Source: Novosphingobium organovorum (GTDB taxonomy: Bacteria; Pseudomonadota; Alphaproteobacteria; Sphingomonadales; Sphingomonadaceae). From it: 32,889 bases of DNA. A program made the translations under genes and the position numbers. The notes beneath the pieces were generated by a model, which had not been told where the DNA came from, made no database searches, and worked only from the letters and a program-made list of their open reading frames with translations. Position 1 is the stretch's first letter. Each line of letters opens with the position of its first letter. The stretch spans positions 55,892-88,780 of the forward strand of contig NZ_JALHLF010000009.1 in NCBI RefSeq assembly GCF_022832435.1, in the 5' to 3' direction. Positions 23,246 through 32,510 of the stretch are shown here, in pieces.

Positions 23246-24403
23246 TCAGGCTCCTGTCTTGACGGCGTGAAGGCGCGCGCCGGTGCGGTCGCGCCGGAAG
23301 TAGGCGATCTTGTCCTCGTCGAGCGTCACGCCAAGGCCGGGTCCGGTCGGCACGGCAAGCGCAAAGTCGGCGTATTTGAGCGGCTCGGCCAGGATTTCGT
23401 CGGTCTGTAGCAGCGGGCCGAACAGCTCGGTTCCCCACTCGAGCTTCTCGAGCGTGGCAAAAACGTGCGCCGAGGCTGCGGTCCCCACCGCCCCTTCGAG
23501 CATCGTGCCCCCGTAAAGACCAAGCCCGGCCGCGCGCGCGATCGCGGCGACTTCGGCGGTGGCGAAAAGCCCGCCCGACTGCGCGATCTTGAGCGCGAAA
23601 ACCGAGGCCCCCGCCGCGCTTGCCAGCGCCAGCGCCGAACGCGGCCCGGTCAACGCCTCATCGGCCATGAGCGGAACCGGCTGGCTGCTCGACAGCCGCG
23701 CCATCGCCGCCACCGCGTCACCCGCGATCGGCTGTTCGACCAGTTCACAGCCGACATCGTGGAGCATCGCCATGCCCAGACGTGCCTGCGCCTCGCTCCA
23801 GTTCTGGTTGACGTCGACGCGGATGCTGGCGCGGCTGCCCAGTGCCTTGCAGATCGCCCCGACATGGGCCACGTCGTCGCGCACCGAACGCTTGCCGATC
23901 TTGAGCTTGAAGATACGGTGGCGGCGCGCATCGAGCATGGCCTCGCCCTCGGCGATGTCGCGCGCGGTGTCCCCGCTCGCCAGGGTCCAGGCAACCGGCA
24001 GCGTGTCGCGGCGGCGGCCACCGCCGATCAGTTCGGAAACCGGCACACCCAGCCGCTTGCCCGCCATGTCGAGCAGCGCGGTTTCGACCGCGCACTTGGC
24101 AAAGCGGTTGCCCCGCACGCAGGCCTCGACCCTGGCCATGGTCTCGCCGACGCGGGAAATGTCGCTCGTCTCGAGCACGGGCAGGATATAGGTCTCGATC
24201 GCCGACTGGATGCTCTCGGGGCTCTCCTCGCCGTAGCTCAGGCCGCCAATGGTGGTGCCCTCGCCGATCCCCTCGATGCCTTCGTCATCGACCAGCCGCA
24301 CGATCGTCATGGCCTGCGAATGCATCGTGGCCATGGCCAGGACATGCGGGCGGATTGTCGGGACATCGACAATGAAGGTATCAGCGCGATCCAACGCAGC
24401 CAT
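23246..24403 (-). CDS. catB: muconate cycloisomerase (CatB)
   Basis: 385 residues, enolase superfamily. The second-strand lysine motif is KLKIGKRS, followed by metal ligands in RVDVNQNW, in VEQPI and in LMADEALTG, as in muconate lactonising enzymes. It turns cis,cis-muconate into muconolactone. It is the first gene of the operon. A GTG at 24412 would add three residues, but it directly abuts the ribosome site GGGAGAG; ATG 24403 has proper 8-base spacing and is preferred. Confidence 0.95.
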   Translation of the reverse strand: MAALDRADTFIVDVPTIRPHVLAMATMHSQAMTIVRLVDDEGIEGIGEGTTIGGLSYGEESPESIQSAIETYILPVLETSDISRVGETMARVEACVRGNRFAKCAVETALLDMAGKRLGVPVSELIGGGRRRDTLPVAWTLASGDTARDIAEGEAMLDARRHRIFKLKIGKRSVRDDVAHVGAICKALGSRASIRVDVNQNWSEAQARLGMAMLHDVGCELVEQPIAGDAVAAMARLSSSQPVPLMADEALTGPRSALALASAAGASVFALKIAQSGGLFATAEVAAIARAAGLGLYGGTMLEGAVGTAASAHVFATLEKLEWGTELFGPLLQTDEILAEPLKYADFALAVPTGPGLGVTLDEDKIAYFRRDRTGARLHAVKTGA

Positions 24404-24490
24404 TGCAGACACTCTCCCGTATGGTTAGGTTTCAAGGGAAAGCTAGTCGCGCCGTTGACGGCTTTCAAAGATCAATCGGGTCACAGAGCA

Positions 24491-24505
24491 ATACCCTGAA
24501 GGTAT
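24491..24505. promoter_or_regulatory. CatM/BenM-type operator ATAC-N7-GTAT
   Basis: ATAC (24491-24494) and GTAT (24502-24505) with a 7-base spacer are a perfect match to the CatM/BenM recognition dyad that responds to muconate. It is the only such site I found between catB and the regulator. It ends 5 bases before the regulator ATG, so it likely also mediates autorepression. Confidence 0.8.
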
Positions 24506-24510
24506 GAACC

Positions 24511-25428
24511 ATGGACTTGCGCCTCCTTCGCTATTTCGTTGCGGTTGCCCAGGAAGGCAATTTCAACCGCGCGGCCGAGCGGCTGCACATTGCCCAGCCC
24601 CCGCTCTCGCGCGCCATCCAGCAGCTTGAAGGCCATGTCGGCGCAAGCCTGATCGAGCGGTCGGCGCGCCCGCTCGCGCTCACCAAGGTCGGCCAGCTGC
24701 TCTACGCCCAGGCGCTCCAGCTGCTCGCCCGGATCGAGGACGTTGAGACCATGGTGCGCACCGCCGCGACCAGCGAACGGCGCCGCTTCGTGATCGGCTT
24801 CGTCTCCTCGACGATCTACGCCCGGCTGCCCGAACTGATCCGCGAATTTCGCAAGGCGGCCGACAATATCGAACTGGTCATGCTCGAGAGCACCACGCTC
24901 GACCAGCTCGCCGCGCTCAAGGACGGGCGCATCGACGTCGGCTTCGGGCGCATCCGGTTCGATGATCCGGCCGTCCAGCGCGTGATCCTGCGCCATGAAA
25001 AGCTCGTCGCCGCCTTCCCGGTCGACCATCCGCTGGCCCATGGCGACGGGCCGGTATCGCTCCGCGACATCGCCACCGAGCCACAGATCATCTACCCCCG
25101 CCAGCCGCGCCCGAGCTACGCCGATCAGGTCATTTCGCTCTGGCGCGACCACGGCATCGAGCCGCGCATCGTCCATGAAGCGCGCGAACTGCAGATCGCG
25201 ATCGGGCTCGTCGCGGCCGAGGAAGGGATGGCGATCGTCCCCGAATCGGTGCGCCGCGCGCGCAGCCACGACGTCGCCTTTCGCGAACTGGCCGAAACCG
25301 CGACGTCGCCGATCATCATGAGCCACCGCCCCGGCGACCGCTCCCCCGAACTTGCGCTGATGCTCGAGACGATTGCACGCAAGTACGAGGACTGGGGCTA
25401 CGGCGCGCCCCACGGCCTGGCGCGCTGA
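24511..25428 (+). CDS. catR: LysR-family activator of the cat-ben operon (CatM/BenM-like)
   Basis: 305 residues. The N-terminal winged helix MDLRLLRYFVAVAQEGNFNRAAERLHIAQPPLSRAIQQLE is the CatM/BenM/CatR signature, followed by the effector domain with GFVSSTIYARLPELI, YPRQPRPSYADQVI and GLVAAEEGMAIVPES. It is divergent from catB with 107 bases between, and a perfect ATAC-N7-GTAT site lies there. By homology it senses cis,cis-muconate (and perhaps benzoate) and activates catB onward. CatM, BenM and CatR cannot be told apart by eye, so the symbol is provisional. Confidence 0.92.
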   Translation: MDLRLLRYFVAVAQEGNFNRAAERLHIAQPPLSRAIQQLEGHVGASLIERSARPLALTKVGQLLYAQALQLLARIEDVETMVRTAATSERRRFVIGFVSSTIYARLPELIREFRKAADNIELVMLESTTLDQLAALKDGRIDVGFGRIRFDDPAVQRVILRHEKLVAAFPVDHPLAHGDGPVSLRDIATEPQIIYPRQPRPSYADQVISLWRDHGIEPRIVHEARELQIAIGLVAAEEGMAIVPESVRRARSHDVAFRELAETATSPIIMSHRPGDRSPELALMLETIARKYEDWGYGAPHGLAR

Positions 25429-25733
25429 AGCGCTGACAGGGGGGGGCCACGAAGCGCCACGCACGATGAACCGTGCCCCTCTCACGGCGGAACGCTCACG
25501 CAGCACAAGACCGGGCTAAATCGATGAAAACGGCAGATTTTAGCCACTTATGATCTTGCGCAGCGCACAACTCGCGAGCGCGCGCAGCGCCATCCGGACC
25601 TTTCCCTAACCCGCCATGAACGATTACGCGATGAGTTGAGCCACCGCCGGGGTGAGGCGTGGAACCGGATATGGACCTGGTGAGACCCTATCACCTAACC
25701 AGTCCCCGGATCGGAAATTCGAGGGATTCGTTA
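25429..25733. other. 305-base intergenic stretch, no gene seen
   Basis: This holds a run of eight G (25440-25447), a small dyad CCGTG-N7-CACGG, and an AT-richer patch around 25515-25555. I see no convincing terminator for the LysR gene. The promoter of the following CHAP gene is presumably in the right half, but no clear -35/-10 pair stands out. Confidence 0.5.
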
Positions 25734-26336
25734 ATGCTGAACCTGCGGGGGTCGCAAAGCGCGGCACAGACCATCGTGCTGCGCGGCGAAGGCAAGCGCG
25801 CCAAATCGCGCAACGGGCTTGTTGGCCTGTTTTCGCTGGTGCTCTGTGCGCTTGGCCTGTTCTCGCTGCCCGGCACCGCCTTCGCGCATCTGCAGTGCGT
25901 TCCCTACGCCCGCGAACAGTCGGGCATCGACATCCATGGCGACGCGCGCACCTGGTGGAAGCAGGCTGGCGGCATCTACGCCCGCGGCGATGTTCCCAAG
26001 GTCGGCGCGGTGATGGCCATGGCCCCCTCCAGCGCGATGCCGCTCGGCCATGTCGCGGTCGTCGCCAAGGTCGTCGACAACCGCCACGTCCTGCTCAACC
26101 ACGCCAACTGGTCGCGCCCCGGCATGATCGAGACCGGCGTGATGGCCGAAGACGTCTCGGACGCCGGTGACTGGAGCGAAGTGCGCGTGTGGTACGCCCC
26201 GACCGCTTCGCTGGGCACCCGCGCCAACCCGGTCTACGGCTTCATCTACCCCGAAGCGCCCGAGGCCCAGCCGACCGACCTTGCCAACACCCCGATCCAG
26301 ATCGCCGCCGCCGACACCGGCAAAGTGAACATGTAA
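25734..26336 (+). CDS. CHAP-domain exported protein (predicted peptidoglycan hydrolase)
   Basis: 200 residues from ATG 25734 (GAGGG 8 bases before); a longer frame from 25659 is less likely. A hydrophobic segment GLFSLVLCALGLFSLPGTAFA near residue 35-55 acts as signal or anchor. The mature part starts with HLQCVPYAREQSGI, where the Cys is the CHAP nucleophile. The histidine follows in MPLGHVAVVAKV and the polar residue in VLLNHANW. CHAP enzymes cut amide or peptide bonds in peptidoglycan. The N-terminal basic leader (about 34 residues before the hydrophobic core) is long. Substrate unknown. It is a single gene with its own strong terminator. Confidence 0.88.
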   Translation: MLNLRGSQSAAQTIVLRGEGKRAKSRNGLVGLFSLVLCALGLFSLPGTAFAHLQCVPYAREQSGIDIHGDARTWWKQAGGIYARGDVPKVGAVMAMAPSSAMPLGHVAVVAKVVDNRHVLLNHANWSRPGMIETGVMAEDVSDAGDWSEVRVWYAPTASLGTRANPVYGFIYPEAPEAQPTDLANTPIQIAAADTGKVNM

Positions 26337-26388
26337 GCCTTCGCTCCCCTCGCATCGCGTCCCTCGACGCGACACGGGACATCCCGTC

Positions 26389-26412
26389 AAAAGGCCGCTC
26401 GCGGCCTTTTTT
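26389..26412 (+). terminator. strong rho-independent terminator after the CHAP gene
   Basis: AAAAGGCCGC pairs with GCGGCCTTTT (26389-26398 and 26401-26410), and the T run extends to 26412. It lies about 50 bases past the stop. The A/T arms make it potentially bidirectional. Confidence 0.9.
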
Positions 26413-26500
26413 CGTACCCGCCTCCGGCCGCGCCCGAAGCGGGACGCAATTGTCACGCTGCGGTGCCCTTCTTGCACGCGCGCCGGTCTTGATTTTTTCA

Positions 26501-26513
26501 TGATACGTTATCA
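26501..26513. promoter_or_regulatory. palindrome at the start of the ZIP transporter gene
   Basis: TGATA-CGT-TATCA (26501-26513) has perfect 5-base arms and covers the first in-frame ATG at 26500. It resembles metalloregulator-type dyads in style but matches none I can name with certainty. Its presence argues that translation starts downstream at 26515 or 26524. Confidence 0.4.
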
Positions 26514-26514
26514 C

Positions 26515-27231
26515 ATGCACACCATGATCGCCTCCGACGCCTTCCCGCTTGCGCTGATCGCGCTCGGCACTGCCCTGTCCAGCTGGCTTGGCGGGCTGTT
26601 CACCATGCGCCTGTTCGCGCGCAGCACGCTGCTGTTCGCGCTGACCGGCGGGCTGGCGCTGGGTGTCGCGGTGTTCGACCTCCTGCCCGAGGCGCTCGAG
26701 GGGCGCAGTGGCGCGTTCCAGATCCTGCTGGTGTTCGCGCTCGTCCTGCTGGGGCTGGGGGCCAGCCTGCTGTTCCACCACCTGCCCGAAGGCAGCCTCG
26801 CCAAGGCCGGGCCGGGCCGCATCGCGCTGCTCCTCCACAGCCTGATCGACGGACTGGGGATCGGTCTCGCCTTCCAGGTTTCGGCACAGACCGGGTGGAT
26901 CATCGCCGCCGCCGTGCTGGCGCACGACATGGCCGACGGGGCCAACATGGCCGGGCTGAGCCTCGCCCGCGCCGACCGCCGCTCGGCCTATCGCTGGGTC
27001 CTGGCCAACGCGCTTGCCCCGGCGCTCGGCATCGCTGTGGGGCAGCTCCTGCCGATCGAGCCGGCCCACTTCGGCTGGCTGCTCGCCTTCTTCGCCGGAG
27101 GGTTCCTCTATATCGCGCTGTTCGAGTTGCTGCCGCAGAGCCTTACCGGGCACGGGCGCGCCCGCAGCCTGATCGGCACCGCGCTGGGCATGGCCGCGAT
27201 GGGAGGGATCGTCTCGCTCGCCCACGGCTAA
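26515..27231 (+). CDS. ZIP-family divalent metal transporter
   Basis: 238 residues from ATG 26515 (alternatives: 26500, 26524; no strong ribosome site at any). About eight hydrophobic segments. The fourth carries LLHSLIDGLGIGLAFQ, the ZIP HS..DG.GIG metal-site motif, and the fifth HDMADGANMAGL, where ZIPs usually have H-x-x-P-E-G. So the proline and glutamate are replaced (A-D-G). ZIP proteins bring Zn, Fe or Mn into the cytoplasm. The variable loop between segments three and four is short and not His-rich. Convergent with the kinase gene. Confidence 0.85.
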   Translation: MHTMIASDAFPLALIALGTALSSWLGGLFTMRLFARSTLLFALTGGLALGVAVFDLLPEALEGRSGAFQILLVFALVLLGLGASLLFHHLPEGSLAKAGPGRIALLLHSLIDGLGIGLAFQVSAQTGWIIAAAVLAHDMADGANMAGLSLARADRRSAYRWVLANALAPALGIAVGQLLPIEPAHFGWLLAFFAGGFLYIALFELLPQSLTGHGRARSLIGTALGMAAMGGIVSLAHG

Positions 27232-27286
27232 GGCGGGACATCGCCAAAGACAGACCGCTTCGACGACCGGCCGGGCGCCCTTCGCC

Positions 27287-30200
27287 CTATCCCGCCTGCG
27301 CGCATTCGCGATCGAACGCTTCGATGAGTGTCACCGGCACGCCCTCGCCATAGGCGCGTACCGTCTCGAACACCCGGCACAGCGCATCGAGGCGTTCGAA
27401 TCCGTAGCTCCCTGCCACCCCCTTGAGCGCGTGAACCGTCCGGGCAAGGCCAGCCTCGTCGGCCGGTGCCTGCGACGAGGCCGCGCGGGCAAAGGCCAGG
27501 CCCAGCCGCGCGATATCCGCGCGCGCGTGGCCCAAAAGCTCGGCGCGCGCCTCGACCGGCAGGGCCGCAAGAAAGCTGTCGTCCTCCTCTGCCCCCTCGC
27601 CCCCTACGCCGACCGGCGCCGCCGCGCAGGCCCGTGCGATCACCTCGCACACGATCGCCTCGGTAAAGGGCTTGGGCACGATGTCGAACGCGCCCGCCGC
27701 GATCAGCGCATCGCGCCGCACATTCTCCGAATAGGCGGTGTAGCCCAGAATTGGCACCGTTCCGCGCCCTTCTGGCAACGCGCGCAGGAGCCGGATGGTC
27801 GCTTCCCCGTCGAGCCCGTCCATCGCGCTGTCGACCAGGATCACGTCGAAACGTTCATCAAGCGCGCGAAGCACGCCATCGAGCCCGCTTGGCACGCCCG
27901 CCACCGAACAGCCCAGCACGCCAAGCTGCGCCTGTGCGGCCAGCCGCGTGGCGTCGGTATCGTCGATCACCAGAACCCGCAGCCCCTCGGGCAAAGCCGC
28001 GCGCGCGGACGGGCTCGCGGGCGCAGAAGGCGCATCGCGCGCCGGCGCCCCGGCAGCGCGGATCGGCAGCGTGACGCGAAAGCACGAACCCTCGCCCGGC
28101 GTGCTCTCCACGCTCAGCGTCCCCCCCATGAGATCGAGCAGTTCGCGCGTGATCGCCAGCCCCAGCCCGGTTCCGCCGAAACGCCGCGCCACGCGCGCGT
28201 CGGCCTGCGCGAAGGGCTGGAGCACGCGCGCGATCGCCTCGGGCGCGATGCCGATGCCGGTATCGGTGACGGTAATCCGGTAACGCTGCGCATCGAGCCG
28301 TTCGCAGCGCGCCTCGACCTGCCCCGTCTCGGTAAACTTAACCGCGTTGCTGATAAGGTTGGAGACGACCTGCTGCACCCGCCCCGGATCGCCAACGACC
28401 AGAAACGGGACATCGGCGCTGTAATCAAGCCCGATGCCCTTGGCCCGCGCGCGCGCGGCAAAGACGTCAATCGCATCGCCGAGCGTCACGTTGGGATCGA
28501 ATTCGACCCCATCGACCTCCTGCCGGCCCGCTTCGAGCTTGGCGTAATCGAGCACGTTATCGAGCGTGACCATCAGCGCACGGGCCTGGGCCTGGGTCGT
28601 CGCGATGAGTTGCGGCATGTCGGCGACCGGCCACGCGATCGCGTCCTTGTGCCGCGCGAGGATCGCAAAGGTCGCCAGCACCCCGGTCATCGGCGTGCGA
28701 ATTTCGTGGCTCATCACCGCGATGAAGCGCGAGCGGGCCTCAGCCGCCGACATCGCCGCATCACGCGCCTTGCGCAGTTCGTGCTCGATCTCGATGCGCC
28801 CGGTCACGTCCTGGCACACCCCGAACAGGCCGGTGATCCGCCCGTCGGAGGCGACCTGGGCGTTGCCGTGGACTTCCATGACCCGCGAGGAGGCGAGCCC
28901 CTCGCGCAGCCGTATCCGCCGCTCGAACCCGCCGCCCTTGCGCAGCACCCGCTTGAGCGCCGCGCGCAAGCCCGCCGCATCGCGCCGCTCGATCGCGCCA
29001 AAGACCTGCGCGAGCCCCGGCGGCGCCTCGGGATCGAACCCCAGCATCGCGGCCAGCGTGCGCGACCATTCGACCCGCTGCGCCCCGGCATCGAAGCTCC
29101 AGTGCCCCATCGCCGCCAGATCCTCGGCGACGAGCAGAAGGTGGTTGGCGTGGCGCAGGCGCGTGTTGGTGGTCTCGAGCGCATCCTGCGCGGCCTTGCG
29201 ATCCGAAATCTCGCGCACCGCGACCACGAACTGGCGCGCTTCGCGGGGGCTCTCGATCGGCCGGAACGCCGCTTCGACCCACACGTCGCGCCCGGTTCCG
29301 GTGTGCCAGCGGAACGTGCGCGTCTCGCTGTTCGAGCCGCACCCCAGTTCGGCGATGGCCTGGCCAACGAAGGTGCGATCAACGGCAACGACATGGGCGA
29401 GGAACGATTGCCCGGCCAGTTGCCCGGCCGGAAGCGCGAACAGCCGCTCACTCGCCTGCGAGGCGTAGGCGATGCGGCCATGTTGGTCGATCCGGCAGAT
29501 CAGGTCGTTGGCGTTGTCCGCCAGCAGGCGCAGCTCGCGCTCCTGCTGTTCGAGCCGCTGCTGCGAGCGGTGCAGCGCGGTCACGTCGGTGGCCACCGCG
29601 ATATGCGCGGCAACTTCGCCGTCCTGCCCCGAAAGCGCAGCGAAGCGGGTCTGGAACCAGCGATCCTCACCGCCCTGGTAGGCCGCCACGCGCAGCGCCA
29701 CATCGGCAAATCCACTCCCCCTCCGGCACACCTCGAGCGCCTCGTCGAGCGCGCGGCGCTGGTGGTCGGGCAAAGTCCGCCCGATGCGCTGGCCCAGGAG
29801 ACTGGCCGCCGGCAGCCCGGTCATCGCCGCCATGCCCGCGTTGGCGTACGTGATCGTGTTCGCCTCGTCGATCGCGCAGATCCCGATCGGGGCGGCTTCG
29901 GCCAGCTCGCGAAAGCGCCGCTCGCTCGCCCCGACCGAACTGGTCAGCCGGTCACGCTCGCCCAGCACCACCGCAATCGGCAACGCGGTCAGCACGCAGC
30001 TGCCGATGAACAGCTGGACGAGCATCAGCCGCTGGGCCGGATCGGCGGTGGCCGCCGCGATCGGCCCCAGCCCCTTGAGTGTCAGCGCGACCGAGATCGA
30101 AGCGACGATCAGCGCGGCAAGGCCAGCCCCGAGAAAACCGGTGCGAAACACTGCAAGGCACACGAAGGGCAGGACAAGATACGTCAACGCGAGCGGCTGC

Positions 30201-30841
30201 GCGAAGACGATCACGCTCACCGCGGCCAGCGCCAGCGCATGAAACGCCAGTTCGACCGGGTCGGTCCGGCGCGATCGGCCGCGCAGCACCAGCGTGCTGT
30301 AGGCCGAGAGCACCAGCGGCACGATGGCGATCAGGCCAAGCGCGTGCGAGACCTGCCATTCCGCCGCGTGTTCGAGCACCCGCCCCTCACCGCGCACCAG
30401 CGCCACGAGCGCGAGCAGCGCGCCCGAAACCATCGGCGCGGGGCCCATGCAGGCGCACAGGAACTGCGCCAGCCCGCGCAGGTTGGTAAGATTGACGCGC
30501 CGCTCCTGCGAATACTCGATGAGGACGCAGGCCACCGTGATCTCGATGGCATTGGCCAGCACGAAGACCAGGTTGTCGATCGGGTCCACCCCGAACAGCG
30601 CCGCCGTGACGAAGAGGACGAGACTGGCCAGCGCGACGAGTTCGACACGGTAGCGCGGCGCGCCGATCAGCACCGCCGCCAGCACCCCCGCGTTGGAGGG
30701 CCAGAAGGCAGCGAAGCTCGGATCGTGCCGGGTCAGCGCGAAACTCCCGCCCGCCGTGGCCAGCACGTAGCCCAGCACGACCGCCAGCCACAGCCCGCGA
30801 CTGTGCGGCGCGCTGGTCGGCTTGGCGAGAATGCGTTCGAT
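27287..30841 (-). CDS. MASE1/PAS hybrid sensor histidine kinase with REC and Hpt domains
   Basis: About 1184 residues. Order: MASE1-like integral membrane sensor with about eight helices (to ~305), three PAS-type regions (about 310-430, 435-560, 580-690), HisKA with phospho-His in [11 protein letters not shown], HATPase ([30 protein letters not shown]), a receiver with acceptor Asp in [10 protein letters not shown], and a C-terminal Hpt with [11 protein letters not shown]. It is thus a full internal phosphorelay that could pass phosphate to the adjacent regulator. The first canonical start, GTG 30778, falls inside the first membrane helix. Upstream in frame, ATC at 30839-30841 follows AAGGAG by 7 bases and an in-frame TGA lies five codons before it, so ATC is the likely start. 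Confidence 0.92.
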   Translation of the reverse strand: MERILAKPTSAPHSRGLWLAVVLGYVLATAGGSFALTRHDPSFAAFWPSNAGVLAAVLIGAPRYRVELVALASLVLFVTAALFGVDPIDNLVFVLANAIEITVACVLIEYSQERRVNLTNLRGLAQFLCACMGPAPMVSGALLALVALVRGEGRVLEHAAEWQVSHALGLIAIVPLVLSAYSTLVLRGRSRRTDPVELAFHALALAAVSVIVFAQPLALTYLVLPFVCLAVFRTGFLGAGLAALIVASISVALTLKGLGPIAAATADPAQRLMLVQLFIGSCVLTALPIAVVLGERDRLTSSVGASERRFRELAEAAPIGICAIDEANTITYANAGMAAMTGLPAASLLGQRIGRTLPDHQRRALDEALEVCRRGSGFADVALRVAAYQGGEDRWFQTRFAALSGQDGEVAAHIAVATDVTALHRSQQRLEQQERELRLLADNANDLICRIDQHGRIAYASQASERLFALPAGQLAGQSFLAHVVAVDRTFVGQAIAELGCGSNSETRTFRWHTGTGRDVWVEAAFRPIESPREARQFVVAVREISDRKAAQDALETTNTRLRHANHLLLVAEDLAAMGHWSFDAGAQRVEWSRTLAAMLGFDPEAPPGLAQVFGAIERRDAAGLRAALKRVLRKGGGFERRIRLREGLASSRVMEVHGNAQVASDGRITGLFGVCQDVTGRIEIEHELRKARDAAMSAAEARSRFIAVMSHEIRTPMTGVLATFAILARHKDAIAWPVADMPQLIATTQAQARALMVTLDNVLDYAKLEAGRQEVDGVEFDPNVTLGDAIDVFAARARAKGIGLDYSADVPFLVVGDPGRVQQVVSNLISNAVKFTETGQVEARCERLDAQRYRITVTDTGIGIAPEAIARVLQPFAQADARVARRFGGTGLGLAITRELLDLMGGTLSVESTPGEGSCFRVTLPIRAAGAPARDAPSAPASPSARAALPEGLRVLVIDDTDATRLAAQAQLGVLGCSVAGVPSGLDGVLRALDERFDVILVDSAMDGLDGEATIRLLRALPEGRGTVPILGYTAYSENVRRDALIAAGAFDIVPKPFTEAIVCEVIARACAAAPVGVGGEGAEEDDSFLAALPVEARAELLGHARADIARLGLAFARAASSQAPADEAGLARTVHALKGVAGSYGFERLDALCRVFETVRAYGEGVPVTLIEAFDRECAQAG

Positions 30842-30898
30842 GGCCGCTCTCCTTCAAAGTCTGCTCGCGGCCCGTGTCCGAACCGCTTCAGGCCGCCC

Positions 30899-32320
30899 TC
30901 AGGCGCGCGACGCGCAGGCGCCCGGCGCCTCGTCGCGGCTCTCCTGCCAGCGCTCGCGCTTGCGGTAGAGCGTGGAGGGACTGACCCCCAGCGCCCGCGC
31001 CGCCTGCGGAAGATTGCCATCGGCACGGCGGATCGCCTGATCGACCGCCAGCCGCTCGATTTCGTCCAGTGTGAGCCCAGCCAGGTCGACCAGCCCCGCG
31101 CCCGATGTGCCCGATGGCCGCGCGGCGCGCTCGACCGCAGGCTCACCCGGAACCGGAGCGCCCCCCACCACGTCGAGCGGAAAGGCCGGACCCGGATTCA
31201 TCACCACCGCGCGGCGCACCGCGTTCTGCAGTTCGCGCACGTTGCCCGGCCAGGAATGGCGGCGCAGCGTCTCACGCGCGGTGGCGTCGAAATGCCCGGC
31301 ACGCTTGCCTTCTTCCTGCGTGAAGCGTTCGAGGAAAGCCTCGGCAATCCGCTCGACATCCTCGCCCCGCTCGCGCAGCGGCGGCAGGTGCAGCGGGATC
31401 ACCGCAAGACGGTAATAGAGATCCTCGCGAAAGCGCCCCTCGGCCACTTCGAGCATCGGATCGCGGTTGGTCGCACAGATCACCCGCACGTCCACCGGTT
31501 CAGGCGCGCTCGCCCCGACCGGCTGGACCATTCCGGTCTGCAGGAAACGCAGCAGCTTGACCTGGAGCTTGATGTCCATCTCGCACAGTTCGTCGAGGAA
31601 CAGCGTACCGCCGTTGGCCGCACGCGCGGCGCCCAGCGCGTTGTCGATCGCCCCGGTGAAGGCGCCCTTGCGATGCCCGAACAGCTCGGATTCGAGCAAG
31701 GCCTCGGGGATCGCCCCGCAGTTGACCGCCACGAACGGGCGATCCTTGCGCGGCCCCGACCGGTGGATCGCTTCCGCCGCGACTTCCTTGCCCGATCCGC
31801 TCTCGCCGGTGATGAACACTGTCGCACGCGAATGGGCCACGCTTTCGATCGCGCGGTAGAGCGCGCGCATCTGCGGCGAAGCGCCCACGAAACCGTGGAA
31901 GTGGTCCCGCTCTGCGTCCCTGCGCGCTTCCTCGACGTGGCGTTGCAGTTCGGCGTGCTGGGTGGCGTTGCGCAAGGTGGTGAGCAGGCGCTCAGGCTTG
32001 ATCGGCTTGACCAGATAGTCGTAAGCGCCCAGCCGCGTCGCCTGCACCGCGCGGCCGATCGAACCGTCTGCGGTGGCCACGATCACCTTGGTCAACTCGC
32101 TCAGCCCCGACAGTTCGGCCAGCATGTCGAGCCCGTCGCAGTCGGGCAGTTGCAGGTCGAGCAGGACCGCATCGAAGCGCGCACCCGAGACCAGCAGCGT
32201 GCGCGCCGCGCCTCCGGTCTCGGCCACCTTGACGAGATAGCCCGCCAGTTCGAGCTGCTTGGAATAGGCCAGCGCCAGCGAGCGGGTGTCCTCGACGATC
32301 AGTACACGGGCCTTGCTCAC
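30899..32320 (-). CDS. sigma-54-dependent response regulator (NtrC/LuxO type)
   Basis: 473 residues from GTG 32320, preceded by GGGGGAT; a longer frame to 32365 is possible but has no ribosome site. Receiver domain with acceptor D55 in VLLDLQLPDC and VKPIKPE. AAA+ domain about 145-380: Walker A GESGSGKE, sigma-54 contact loop GAFTGA, Walker B GGTLFLDE, and arginine-finger region FREDLYYRL. A Fis-type helix-turn-helix at the C-terminus (NLPQAARALGVSPSTLYRKRERW). It is followed after 57 bases by the hybrid kinase and is divergent from a polysaccharide-export gene, so control of exopolysaccharide or biofilm is likely (inference). Confidence 0.94.
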   Translation of the reverse strand: MSKARVLIVEDTRSLALAYSKQLELAGYLVKVAETGGAARTLLVSGARFDAVLLDLQLPDCDGLDMLAELSGLSELTKVIVATADGSIGRAVQATRLGAYDYLVKPIKPERLLTTLRNATQHAELQRHVEEARRDAERDHFHGFVGASPQMRALYRAIESVAHSRATVFITGESGSGKEVAAEAIHRSGPRKDRPFVAVNCGAIPEALLESELFGHRKGAFTGAIDNALGAARAANGGTLFLDELCEMDIKLQVKLLRFLQTGMVQPVGASAPEPVDVRVICATNRDPMLEVAEGRFREDLYYRLAVIPLHLPPLRERGEDVERIAEAFLERFTQEEGKRAGHFDATARETLRRHSWPGNVRELQNAVRRAVVMNPGPAFPLDVVGGAPVPGEPAVERAARPSGTSGAGLVDLAGLTLDEIERLAVDQAIRRADGNLPQAARALGVSPSTLYRKRERWQESRDEAPGACASRA

Positions 32321-32447
32321 CGGCGGTATCCCCCCTGGGTCCAGATGCAGCCGGCAAGGCCACATGTGAGTCCATGAAGATTAGAGCTTACTAGGTTAAC
32401 AATTTGAGAAACCTTACGGATATATACTTGGTACCTACTCGGATTTT

Positions 32448-32466
32448 CGATCTGCAGCACAGATCG
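32448..32466. promoter_or_regulatory. dyad in the response-regulator / polysaccharide-export intergenic region
   Basis: CGATCT (32448-32453) and AGATCG (32461-32466) are perfect arms with a 7-base spacer. The 32321-32510 interval holds no gene; its left-centre part (32375-32450) is AT-rich. I found no sigma-54 -24/-12 element here on either strand. It could be an operator for the nearby regulator. Confidence 0.45.
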
Positions 32467-32510
32467 TTTCCTTCGCATCGACCCACCGCCGGGCAAGCAG
32501 GGACGAAGAC

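Noticed and set aside
27431..32377. A 1648-codon open frame on the plus strand
   Set aside because: It lies opposite the kinase and regulator genes, which have full domain content. Its translation is Arg/His/Gly-rich with no domain, as expected for a high-G+C antisense shadow.
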